Of a stretch of 64,000 nt of DNA, positions 18,101 through 24,914 are shown in pieces; positions within the stretch are counted from its first letter, which is position 1; each line of letters starts with the position of its first letter. The position numbers and the translations under genes are program-made. Source of the stretch: Thermoleptolyngbya sp046719575 (GTDB lineage Bacteria; Cyanobacteriota; Cyanobacteriia; Elainellales; Elainellaceae); contig JBDNCP010000003.1 of assembly GCA_046719575.1 (NCBI GenBank), positions 5,472 through 69,471 of the forward strand. The letters run 5' to 3'. The notes under the pieces are model-generated. The model had not been told where the DNA came from. It was given only the letters and a program-made list of their open reading frames with translations, and searched no databases.

Positions 18101-19770
18101 GCGATCGCCTCTCGTTCGCGCTGGCTGCTCTCAAGCTGATCGTGCAGTGCCGCCAGATCAGCCTGATGATGCTCTATCTGAGGTCGAAGCTGCGCGAAAT
18201 CGATCGGTTTTCCAGGGTTCAGCGTTTCGCCTACAAAGGCCGCATAAAGGCCGCTTAGCGCCTGCCAGTAGCTCTCCTTTTCGTGAGTAAGACTTGCCAG
18301 CATTTGGCGGAGTTGGTCTAGGTCAGCCGCGCGGTCAGATTGTTCTGCACGAGCAGTTTCCAACTTTACTTCTAGCTGAGTCCGCAGGGTGTCGGCATCC
18401 TGCAAGCGCGATCGCAGCGTTTCGACTTCCAGTTCCAGTGCTTGCTTTTCTGACTGGAGTGTTGCCACAAGCGAAGGTGCTTGCTTCGGTTCACCAATCA
18501 GCGCTTGTGGAAGCGCCAACCCTGTCACTAGCGAATTCTGAACCCCCTCTGTTACAAGTTCATCTTTCAGTTCAGCTTTACGTTCACCTTCATCTTCGCA
18601 TATACTTTTCTGCTCGAGAGTCGGCAAAGTGCTATCGACTGTTTCTGACAGCGTGCTTTCTAATGGAGCTTCTGCGTCCGACTCATCGACAAGTTCAGGT
18701 TCTAATTCTGGTTCCTTCTCTCGATCACTCTCTGGCTCGCTGATGATTTCAGCATCCATCACTTTAATATCAGGGTTTAACTCCAGGAATGGTTCAGGCT
18801 CAGGTTCAACAACTGGTTCCTGTTTTGAAGATTCTCTGGTGTCAACTTCGGAACTCATGTTTTCTGGCTCGCCATCAGCTTGTGGAACTTCAACCTCATC
18901 AGCCTGTTCTTCTAACTGTTCCGCTATGAGTTCAGTGTCCGACCCGTCTTCCATCACTACTGCATCTGTTACCAATCTCCAGCCTGTGTCAGCAGGAATG
19001 CGGGTTTGAGCGCTATTGGTGATGACTTTGGCAGCCGCCGCTGGGCGAGTCGTTGCTGGATCGGGCGATCGCCCCAGCGACACTGCCTGTTCCATAGCAG
19101 ACAATTCCCGACTCCGCCGACGAGCCTGCCGCGCCAGTACAAATTGCACCAGCTTCAGCAAGCCACCCAGCACCAGCAGCGGCAGCAGCACCCACTTCAG
19201 CAGAGAGCCGATGCCGCGCCCACCGAGAACCACCTCGTCAGGGGCGATCGCCCCGATTTTGGGTCTGCCTGCATCCAGAGCCACCTGCCTTGCCTCAGCC
19301 AGCAGCGCTTGTCCATCGGGCGATGCGGTCAGGCTTTGCGCTACGGCGGCAACGCGAGAACCCGATCGATAGGCGATCGCCCCCACCTGCTCTAGTGGAT
19401 ACCGCGCATCCGTAGGTAAGACTTCTTGGGGAACTGCCAGCTTCACCACGCGGGCTTTGGTCTGCTGGGTCAACTGGCTGGCGATCGCATAGCCAATCCC
19501 ATCTTTCCCCGGTTTGGAAATGACCTCGGCGGTATCGTCAGATTTCAGCAACACCCAGTTCACTGCTGCTGGCAGTGCATCTGGTAGTACAGGTCCATAC
19601 TGCTGCAAAACAGCCCGCGTTTCGCTGGCGGCCGGCCGGTCGATCACGCGAATAGGCTTGGGCGCAGCCAGACCCACAGGCATCATCCCCAACAGCACAA
19701 GCAAAAGACCCGACGCAGCCAGACCAACCGAAGCACAACGGTCTGCCCGAAAACCAAAATTTTGCGACAT
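15193..19770 (-). CDS. Giant coiled-coil membrane protein with four HhH-like repeats
   Basis: 1525 aa, no family known to me for the whole. In order: a hydrophobic signal/anchor (about 15-36). Then a periplasmic segment of about 140 residues whose GKDGIGYAIASQLTQ and SPDGQALLAEA patterns recall the second half of PstS-like phosphate-binding proteins. Then a membrane helix (about 188-212), an acidic Glu/Pro-rich linker (about 270-400) and a very long coiled coil (about 430-1150) rich in Leu, Glu, Gln and Arg. Four repeats of DPLRDINGIGPVYEQKLF type begin at residues 1186, 1258, 1332 and 1403; each is a helix-hairpin-helix-like GIGP unit followed by a W-containing helix. It ends in a Ser/Pro/Arg/Lys tail. 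A link between envelope and nucleoid or another large partner is conceivable, but inference only. Confidence 0.9.
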   Translation of the reverse strand: MSQNFGFRADRCASVGLAASGLLLVLLGMMPVGLAAPKPIRVIDRPAASETRAVLQQYGPVLPDALPAAVNWVLLKSDDTAEVISKPGKDGIGYAIASQLTQQTKARVVKLAVPQEVLPTDARYPLEQVGAIAYRSGSRVAAVAQSLTASPDGQALLAEARQVALDAGRPKIGAIAPDEVVLGGRGIGSLLKWVLLPLLVLGGLLKLVQFVLARQARRRSRELSAMEQAVSLGRSPDPATTRPAAAAKVITNSAQTRIPADTGWRLVTDAVVMEDGSDTELIAEQLEEQADEVEVPQADGEPENMSSEVDTRESSKQEPVVEPEPEPFLELNPDIKVMDAEIISEPESDREKEPELEPELVDESDAEAPLESTLSETVDSTLPTLEQKSICEDEGERKAELKDELVTEGVQNSLVTGLALPQALIGEPKQAPSLVATLQSEKQALELEVETLRSRLQDADTLRTQLEVKLETARAEQSDRAADLDQLRQMLASLTHEKESYWQALSGLYAAFVGETLNPGKPIDFAQLRPQIEHHQADLAALHDQLESSQREREAIAADLEAASAELHQANAERHELTNQIISLQQALEAQHDSDVAVEEEMRNLRTLLQSAQVEKADLEAQLGDLRSQLELTQREKDGIDQERVSLRLRLTELEGLETELHTELERVRSQAANAEAVVSEAEGVLSALRLELDHEKATRQELETEVTLLRASVAEATRGRAEEAAARAELLSQSEALTAQREALSAELTTLRAQLVDATAAGESAMQELTELRTQLEAIAAERETATLQFAALQTQFNEILQERDALTVNLTALNKQLVDNTATQDTLEAELAALQTQLSAVAAERSELVAQTEALRAQLNEIAEQRSAFETELSSLRPQIQKLTAERNALEAELVLLRARLEEKTQEGDRHKAELSILHAQINEITLEKDAFEAEITTLNTRIGELESERNAFEADLTTLQVQFDEFESGRETLESEVNTLRTQLQEVRDHANSAKVALESELEILREQLTQVTDERNEFEAELASIQKQQENVAQEREQERLALQGQIAVLQAQLATVNDDRTAVETEGVALRTQIEKTEAEWRSRVQSLETECKALRQAQAETQAQRETLQTERDTLTAQLAEMRLQLESLPLALTTQANVVDAGERVTIAPAHSDMPSIVVAPQDSEIIQAAGLISEVRRDPLRDISGIGPIYEQKLFSAGIYTFADLAALTPTQVQAIIRPAAWQPIFPAVWIEEAARFAQGVDIPPDTHHDPLRDINGIGPVYEQKLFDGGIFTFADLATATPEQLRSLIQPESWQRFDPEAWIAEAQVISGRSPFSLPAEVRRDPLRDINGIGPVYEQKLFDAGIYTFTDLAATTPQQLQAILQPAAWQRFTPDAWIAEAAVLAARSPELNSDRDPLYEINGIGPVYEQKLFAAGITTFAALAETTEAQLLEILQPAPWQRIFPNLWIEEARGRSRQSVVQTQPAQPASSNSAEPAAETAPPVASPATSPAAQPPSPPASKSRSSRRKPPGKRGKRR

Positions 19771-20003
19771 GAGGAGGAATTGGCAAAAGGTGAATAAAAT
19801 CTGTGCAGTGTAGGCGATCTAAATGGTCATAGAACGCCAACCCAACTCGACCTGCTAAAACACTGCCAAATGTAAAAAACTGAGCGCTACGCCCCAGCGA
19901 ACCACCATCCTTATCTAGGAATAGTCCAGAGACCTGATTTGCGTCAGTTGTACAGAACACAAGCGATGTCGATGTGCCTTAAGCAATTCCTAAAGTTTGC
20001 AGC

Positions 20004-20156
20004 TTGGTTGACTGACAAATCTTTTGCCTAGGCCAGGTTGAGCGACGTCAAACCCAGTACCAGCTTAAACTCGGTTGGGTTACGCTGACGCTAACCCCAC
20101 TTACAAACCCCACTTACAAGAGGATCAGGATTTCAGGAGTTTTGTCCGTCAATCAG
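20004..20156. mobile_element. Short relative of the hairpin MITE (copy E)
   Basis: Its ends are TTGACTGACAAAT (from 20008) and GTTTTGTCCGTCAATCAG (20139-20156), inverted versions of the ends of the 167-bp family. The interior is different and shares TCTTTTGCCTAGGC with copy F at 23.4 kb. No target-site duplication could be found. The boundaries are taken by analogy with copies B and D. Confidence 0.5.
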
Positions 20157-20200
20157 GATTGGCAGTTTTAGATTGAACCTCTTGCATGAATGCTGTTTTG

Positions 20201-20241
20201 AGGGCGTGAATCGTGGCGCGGTACCGCCGCGCCACGATTCA
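20201..20241. repeat. Perfect 18-bp-stem hairpin
   Basis: The left arm GCGTGAATCGTGGCGCGG and its exact reverse complement are separated by the 5-base loop TACCG. A near-identical hairpin occurs at about 23450-23489 with the loop in the opposite orientation (CGGTA). Flanking sequence (GAACCTCTTGCATGA before, AAGAAGTCTA after) is also shared, so this is a mobile or duplicated palindrome rather than a local terminator. Confidence 0.75.
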
Positions 20242-20292
20242 CGCAAGAAGTCTATTGCTGATTTAACCTGATGTGTTGCAAGAGTTTCAGCT

Positions 20293-20459
20293 CTGATTGA
20301 CTGACAAAACTTGGGCATCAGGCGGTTGAAACTGCTGCTCCATCAGCGAAGTTGGTCTTCGCCGACTCTCTACCCTTACCCAAAACCCGCGTAGGCGGGT
20401 TTTGCCTGTGCAGGCGCGGCTTCCAGTCGCCAGTAGTCAATATTTTGTCGGTCAACGAG
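20293..20459 (-). mobile_element. Hairpin MITE, copy B, with 9-bp target duplication
   Basis: 167 bp, reversed relative to copy D. Ends are CTGATTGACTGACAAAAC at the left and the inverted counterpart ending TCGGTCAACGAG at the right. It is flanked on both sides by the identical 9-mer GTTTCAGCT (20284-20292 and 20460-20468), a target-site duplication. No coding capacity, so it must have been moved by a transposase encoded elsewhere. Confidence 0.88.
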
Positions 20460-20749
20460 GTTTCAGCTACTTCCTAGCGACTTTATGAGTAGCAACTTTA
20501 TGAGTTATGAGGTTTTGGCTTCTACTAGCTGCTACTTCTACTGGCTGTTTATTGACCTAGCAATCCCAAAGACCTTGTTAAGTGCAAGAAGTGCAATCCA
20601 GCAGAGTATGCATCCTACAACCTAATTAATCTCACATACTAATCTCATAGACTAGTGTCCCAATTGATTTGGGACTGCTGTAGGATTTTTTATCGAAGAC
20701 TAATATCGAATATCGAAGACTAAGCTGTCACTGAGCCGTTATTTAGGTT

Positions 20750-21226
20750 ATGCCCTTCACCTACTCCCGCATTGTCCGTTTTCAAGACACCGACGCGGCC
20801 GGCGTTGTGTATTTTGCCAATGTGCTGGCCATGTGCCACGAAGCCTACGAAGCCTCTCTTGCTGCATCAGGGATTAATCTAAACGCTTTTTTTTGCTACC
20901 CGCGTATTGCGATTCCGATTACCCACGCTACGGTGGATTTTATGCGACCCTCCTTTTGCGGGGACGAGCAAAAGATTTACGTTACGCCCAAAAAATTGAA
21001 GGACAGCGAGTTTGAAATTGAGTACGAAGTGTTTACGGTGGAGCGCGTCGAAAAGGAGATTCCCGAAATCCAGGAAACCTGCGTTGCCCGCGCCTTTACC
21101 AAGCATGTGTGCATTGACAGCGTCCAGCGTGCGCGATCGCCCCTACCGCTAGAGGTCATGAAGTGGCTCAGCCAGTGGAGCCGCGAAGGAGAAAAGGTGT
21201 TCGACGATTTGGAAACGCTGCTCTAG
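20750..21226 (+). CDS. menI: 1,4-dihydroxy-2-naphthoyl-CoA thioesterase
   Basis: 158 aa hot-dog-fold thioesterase of the slr0204 type, which releases 1,4-dihydroxy-2-naphthoate from its CoA ester in phylloquinone (photosystem I quinone) synthesis. The signature FQDTDAAGVVYFANVLAMCHEAYEA has the catalytic aspartate at position 15, and DFMRPSFCGDE follows. The 4-hydroxybenzoyl-CoA thioesterase class is the wider family. It starts at ATG 20750 and is convergent with sepF. Confidence 0.9.
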   Translation: MPFTYSRIVRFQDTDAAGVVYFANVLAMCHEAYEASLAASGINLNAFFCYPRIAIPITHATVDFMRPSFCGDEQKIYVTPKKLKDSEFEIEYEVFTVERVEKEIPEIQETCVARAFTKHVCIDSVQRARSPLPLEVMKWLSQWSREGEKVFDDLETLL

Positions 21227-21292
21227 ACTTTGTCGTCGTTGAGAAGTGAGAGGGGCGATCGCCCATTTAGCTCAGAGTTAGGCGAGAGGCTG

Positions 21293-21862
21293 TCAGAAAG
21301 CATTGCCAGGCCAAGGCGGCGGAGAGGTTGGTGGCACCTTTGGGGTCGGGTGATGGGGATAGGTCAGGTTGCCCAGCGGCAGATCGCCTCGGCCCATCGA
21401 GCTAAAGCTGCTGATTTGCACAAAACTAGGTGTAAACAGAAAAATGTGGTCGCCCAGCCGCTCCTGGTGTCCATCCACCGCATAGGCTCCACCTGCTACA
21501 TAGTCGGCCGCCCGCTGCGCTTGGTCTGGCTCCATCAGCCCCAGATTCAGAATCACCGACTTGCGCTCTCGCAGCGCCCGCACCGCCTGGGGAATTTCTT
21601 CAAAGGAACGTGGCTCCATTAATACCACTTCGGGCTGATGCCCAGCAGCACGCGGTAAGCCTACAACATTGTTTGGGGCCCTATTTGGCGCATCCCCCCC
21701 TCGGCGGCGAGGCGCAGACGGCGGAAGCGGCCTTTGCTCAGGGTAGGTATTGGCATAGCCGTAGGACTCGTCTTCGGTGGCGTATTCCAGGTCTTCGTAC
21801 TCGGCATCGTCGTAGGGTTCACCCAAACCAAACACGTCTTGAATTCGCTGAAAGAAACTCAT
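21293..21862 (-). CDS. sepF: Cell division protein SepF
   Basis: 189 aa. SepF (Cdv2 in cyanobacteria) binds FtsZ filaments and anchors the division ring to the membrane. Seen: the N-terminal amphipathic start MSFFQRIQDVFGLGEP, an acidic/Pro linker, and the SepF core PEVVLMEPRSFEEIPQAVRALRERKSVILNL with AQRAADYVAGGAYAVDGHQERLGDHIFLFTPS (about 77-145). A proline-rich tail ends the protein. Confidence 0.95.
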   Translation of the reverse strand: MSFFQRIQDVFGLGEPYDDAEYEDLEYATEDESYGYANTYPEQRPLPPSAPRRRGGDAPNRAPNNVVGLPRAAGHQPEVVLMEPRSFEEIPQAVRALRERKSVILNLGLMEPDQAQRAADYVAGGAYAVDGHQERLGDHIFLFTPSFVQISSFSSMGRGDLPLGNLTYPHHPTPKVPPTSPPPWPGNAF

Positions 21863-22630
21863 AGCTGTGAGAGGGGAGAAAGGGAACGAGGAATGGCTAG
21901 GGAGGCGTTGGGATCACGATTTTTAGTTCGTCTGTTCTATTTTAACCTGTGTGCCCGAAATCCCAAAGTAGTTCGGCTCAAGTTTTGTGACGGGTCAAGT
22001 TGATGTGACGACTCAAGTTTTGTGACGGGTCGAATTTTTATGACGGGTTGAATTTTTGTGACAGGTCAAATTTTTGAACAGCAGCGCAGGTCCAGGTGTT
22101 TTACGGTTCACGTCTAACAGGAAATCTCACCTAATCTCGATTCTAAGTAGAATCTCGATATCTAAGCAGATAGACCAAATCAAGATCTAAGTAGATAGAC
22201 CAAATCAAGAACAGATCCTCAACCCCGCGCGGGCGGCGCGGGGTCTTTGGGTTTGATGTTTATCAATGTCTACCTACTTAGAGTTTGGGTTTGCGATTTT
22301 GGGTTTGCGATTTTGAGTTTGCGATTTTGGGTTTGCGATTTTGAGTTTGCAATTTTGGGTTTGCGATTTTGGGTTTGCAATTTTGAATCGCCGGTCATCT
22401 GCGGGGCTTCCAGCAATTTCGTTCGGCGCTCTGCTCAGCTTTGCTCAGGAGCATAGATACTTATCCCTGTGATGCTCATCACATTGCCTAGGGCAGTTCA
22501 TCACAAGGCAGGGACACTGGCAGTCACTTGGTTTTCAGAGAATTATCACCCCCCTGAATTTGTGGAATCACCCGGCTGGCGAGTGAAACAGGAGATAGTA
22601 GTCACAGCTAACCCAGAGAGTGTTCCAGCC
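21863..22630. other. Intergenic region with degenerate and 14-bp tandem repeats
   Basis: About 770 bp upstream of sepF. At about 21975-22075, GTGACGGGT(C/T)AA-type units recur five times with drift. At 22221-22246 a GC-rich hairpin CCCCGCGC/GCGCGGGG is followed by a T-containing tract. From 22285 to 22382 there are seven 14-bp units. An in-frame GTG upstream (22469) could extend the next gene, but this stretch reads poorly as protein. Confidence 0.5.
22285..22382. repeat. Seven-copy 14-bp tandem repeat
   Basis: Units of TTGGGTTTGCGATT with G/A changes at two positions (TTGAGTTTGCGATT, TTGGGTTTGCAATT). The array is uninterrupted and lies between sepF and a small unknown gene. Related TTTTGG-rich simple sequence occurs near 3.2, 4.99 and 54.85 kb. 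Confidence 0.9.
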
Positions 22631-22882
22631 ATGAAAGAGACTCGGCCAGAGCTACCTCGACGCAACCTGACTCGCGAAATCAAACCCACCTATTGGCGCA
22701 AGCTGATCGAGGCGGGCGTGCCTATTGATGCTGCCGATGCCATTGCCTGGGCGATCGCCCGGTACGATACGGCCCGGCGGCTGCCGCCCTCCAGCCAGCA
22801 AGCGCTGATTCGGCGATATTGCGCGTTTGTGTGTCGGGCGGGGCTATGGCGATCGCAGCTTTTGGTCAACCCTGGGCTGTAG
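22631..22882 (+). CDS. Small cyanobacterial hypothetical protein
   Basis: 83 aa from ATG 22631, reading NLTREIKPTYWRKLIEAGVP, then a helical core with IAWAIARYDTARRLPP, and a C-terminal RRYCAFVCRAGLWR. The mix of aromatic, basic and helical segments looks like a real compact protein, possibly nucleic-acid binding, but I know no function for it. A GTG at 22469 in the same frame would add 54 poorly conserved-looking residues. Confidence 0.6.
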   Translation: MKETRPELPRRNLTREIKPTYWRKLIEAGVPIDAADAIAWAIARYDTARRLPPSSQQALIRRYCAFVCRAGLWRSQLLVNPGL

Positions 22883-22959
22883 TCGCGGTTAGAGTCAGCA
22901 CCATGCGGTAATTCACGACTTCGCAGTGCCGACCTCTGTTGTGACCTATGTGACTAACC

Positions 22960-23184
22960 ATGAACGTTATGCAATCACCGATTACGCGACAGTATGCGAT
23001 CGCCCAGGCAGCACTCGAACATGCCGTTTATTTCCTAGAACTTGGAGCCGATACCAAAGCCGCTACCTATTTCCAATTCGCCGCACAAAATTTCCAGAGC
23101 CTTGCCAAAATGCTGGTCGAGCAAGAGGCTCAGCGATTGCACCTGGACTCTAGGGATAGCTCAGAATCAGGGCTGAGAGATTAG
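22960..23184 (+). CDS. Small hypothetical helical protein
   Basis: 74 aa. A single helical region, ALEHAVYFLELGADTKAATYFQFAAQNFQSLAKML, resembles a TPR-like helix pair, followed by a charged tail. It begins 77 bp after the preceding small gene and in the same direction, so the two may form an operon. Family not recognised. Confidence 0.5.
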   Translation: MNVMQSPITRQYAIAQAALEHAVYFLELGADTKAATYFQFAAQNFQSLAKMLVEQEAQRLHLDSRDSSESGLRD

Positions 23185-23215
23185 ACTCTAGAACTGGAGA
23201 ATTTGGCGAAACCTC

Positions 23216-23323
23216 TGCAAAAGGCAATGACGTTCTTGAGACCGCAAACGTTGTCGTCTGGGTATCAAAACTTAGCAGATGTTGCTCCTGCAAAAGTCAA
23301 TGACGTTCTTGAGACCGCAAACG
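23216..23323. repeat. Two 35-bp direct repeats separated by 38 bp
   Basis: The units at 23216-23250 and 23289-23323 differ at one base and share GACGTTCTTGAGACCGCAAA. The spacing (35-bp repeat, 38-bp unique spacer) is what a two-repeat CRISPR fragment would show. Only two copies exist, there are no cas genes in the window, and the repeat does not resemble a cyanobacterial CRISPR repeat that I know. It is left as a direct repeat. Confidence 0.7.
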
Positions 23324-23382
23324 GGCTACCCGCATCCCTAACCCCTTAAATCTCTAAAACCGGGAGAAGGGGAGCCGGATAC

Positions 23383-23532
23383 TGGGTTGACTGACAACTC
23401 TTTTTGCCTAGGCTGGGTTGAACCTCTTGCATGAGTGCTGTTTTGAGGGTGTGAATCGTAGCGCGGCGGTACCGCGCCACGATTCACGCAAGAAGTCTAA
23501 TCAAGATTGCAGGGGTTTTGTCCGTTAATCAG
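23383..23532. mobile_element. Short relative of the hairpin MITE (copy F)
   Basis: About 150 bp, starting at TTGACTGACAACTC (from 23387) and ending GTTTTGTCCGTTAATCAG at 23532. Inside lies the large GTGAATCG hairpin that also occurs, outside the MITE-like ends, at 20201-20241. No direct repeat was found at the ends. Confidence 0.5.
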
Positions 23533-23568
23533 AGGGCCAATATTTAGTGCCAGAAGATTGCCAGAAGT

Positions 23569-23603
23569 GCCAAAAAAAGGCGAGAACGCAGCACATTCTC
23601 GCC
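23569..23603 (-). terminator. Rho-independent terminator, minus strand
   Basis: Read on the minus strand: stem GGCGAGAA / TTCTCGCC with a 9-base loop, followed directly by seven T residues (the A run at 23572-23578). It is correctly oriented for the CAP-domain gene ending at 23828, although 225 bp away with repeats between. Confidence 0.7.
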
Positions 23604-23695
23604 CTGGTTTTGCTGTGCAAACTAAACTGGTTTTGCTGTGCAAACTAAACTGGTTTTGCTGTGCAAACTAAACTGGTTTTGCTGTGCAAACTAAA
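23604..23695. repeat. Four-copy 23-bp perfect tandem repeat
   Basis: Four identical consecutive units beginning CTGGTTTTGCTGTGCAAAC and ending TAAA. The identity of the copies suggests recent slippage. The array abuts the terminator stem, whose last bases form its left border. Confidence 0.92.
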
Positions 23696-23827
23696 GAGGA
23701 CTTTTGAAAAGTCCTGCTTTAAGTGAGTTTGGCGACTAAAGTCGCCACTACAAGCGTAGAAATACCCGGAAAACTCTCTAATTTTTTGAGGTTCTTTGAG
23801 GTTCGGAGGGAGGGTTTTGAACCCTCC

Positions 23828-24661
23828 CTACAGGGGCTTGCCAAAGTTTTGCGTCCAGTAGTGGTAGTAGTTGACCTGGCCAGTGTCATTAGCGAGGTAG
23901 TAATAGCCGATGCCGATGTCCTGATAGTTGGGATTGAGCATCGCAGCTCGATGCCCAGGGCTGTTGATCCAGGCATTGACCACAGCTTGGGGCGTGGTGT
24001 AGCCCGCAGCAATGTTTTCGCCTGTAAACGACCACTGATAGCCAGCCGCCGTGACGCGCTGACTAAAGGTGGAACCATCTCTGTCTGTGTGGCTAAAGAA
24101 GTCCTGATTGGCCATATTGATGCTGTGCCCTTGGGCAGCATTACTCAGTTTGCTGTTGTAAGACAGTGGTTGCAGACCGTTTTGTTGGCGAAACGCATTG
24201 GTCAGCCGCAACACTTCGGCAATGAACCCAGTCGGCTGGGTTTCGCGAGTGCCGCTGGAGGAGGTGCCCGATGGGGTTGTTTCCATCACCAGGTTGTAAC
24301 TCAGACTGCCGCCTTGGCTGTGGACTCTGAGGAAGAACGTGCCCGTTAGGTTTTTGGCTGCTAGCGTGTTGGATTGCCCAGGGCGAATAGGCATTTTTCC
24401 TTTAATCTCGTTGGCATCGAGGCGGCCGTTGTTGTTCAGATCCTGGATTAGATGGGCGATCGCCCCCTTGCCAGTGCCAGTTCCCGAAGCCGTAATGGTG
24501 AGATTGCTCGATCGATTGAAATTGAGGCGGTAGATGTCATCCCGATCGCCAGAGCCGACCCATTCGGTGAGGCTCAGCTTCCCAGAAGAGAAGCGGAGCC
24601 TGCGGGCCGTTGCAAAGGTCTTTCCAGCGGTATCTTTCTGCATATCAGTTGATGACTGCAT
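23828..24661 (-). CDS. CAP-superfamily (SCP/PR1) protein with PPC-like domain
   Basis: 277 aa from ATG 24661. The N-terminal half resembles a bacterial pre-peptidase C-terminal (PPC) beta-sandwich (GSGDRDDIYRLNFNRSSNLTITASG, then LTGTFFLRVHSQGGSLSYNLVM). The C-terminal half is a CAP domain: EVLRLTNAFRQQNGLQPL, HSINMANQDFFSHTDRDGSTFSQR, GENIAAG and WINSPGHRAAMLNPNYQDIGIG, with the conserved histidines and glutamate. Such proteins are usually extracellular, yet no signal peptide is seen here; a TTG at 24754 extends the frame by 31 residues without adding one. Enzymatic role unknown. Confidence 0.85.
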   Translation of the reverse strand: MQSSTDMQKDTAGKTFATARRLRFSSGKLSLTEWVGSGDRDDIYRLNFNRSSNLTITASGTGTGKGAIAHLIQDLNNNGRLDANEIKGKMPIRPGQSNTLAAKNLTGTFFLRVHSQGGSLSYNLVMETTPSGTSSSGTRETQPTGFIAEVLRLTNAFRQQNGLQPLSYNSKLSNAAQGHSINMANQDFFSHTDRDGSTFSQRVTAAGYQWSFTGENIAAGYTTPQAVVNAWINSPGHRAAMLNPNYQDIGIGYYYLANDTGQVNYYHYWTQNFGKPL

Positions 24662-24914
24662 ATCGGGTGGACTCTTCCAGTAAGACCCACCCGTACAGTG
24701 AGCGCCAACCTGGTATACACGGAGACTCTTTACACTTAAATTACGAACTGTCAAGCGAATAAAAGCTTGACCTGAATTCGCCTGATTTCGTCTATTTCAA
24801 TACAGTTGACGGGCGATCGCCCAGCCCAAAAAAGATATCAAATTTAGATATCGAATAATTTTGAATAGGAATTAATATACTTGCACTACCACTTCTGGCC
24901 CTTTAGGTATCGAT

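Larger units (their letters stand above)
19771..20749. other. Long repeat-rich intergenic region
   Basis: About 980 bp without a convincing gene, between the giant coiled-coil gene and the thioesterase gene, which diverge. It holds a short relative of the hairpin MITE (20004-20156), a large perfect hairpin (20201-20241) and the intact MITE copy B (20293-20459). Beyond these are AT-rich spacer and a weak terminator-like hairpin GTCCCAA-TTGAT-TTGGGAC at about 20657-20675, with a T run about 10 bp later. Small open frames here are contained in repeats. Confidence 0.6.
23185..23827. other. Repeat-packed intergenic region
   Basis: About 640 bp downstream of two convergent transcripts and made almost wholly of repeats. 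In order: two 35-bp direct repeats (23216-23323), a MITE relative (23383-23532), a terminator-like hairpin (23572-23603), a four-copy 23-bp array (23604-23695), then three short hairpins. These are AGGACTTTTGAAAAGTCCT (about 23698-23716), TGGCGACTAAAGTCGCCA (about 23730-23747) and GGAGGGTTTTGAACCCTCC (about 23809-23827). No gene. Confidence 0.6.
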
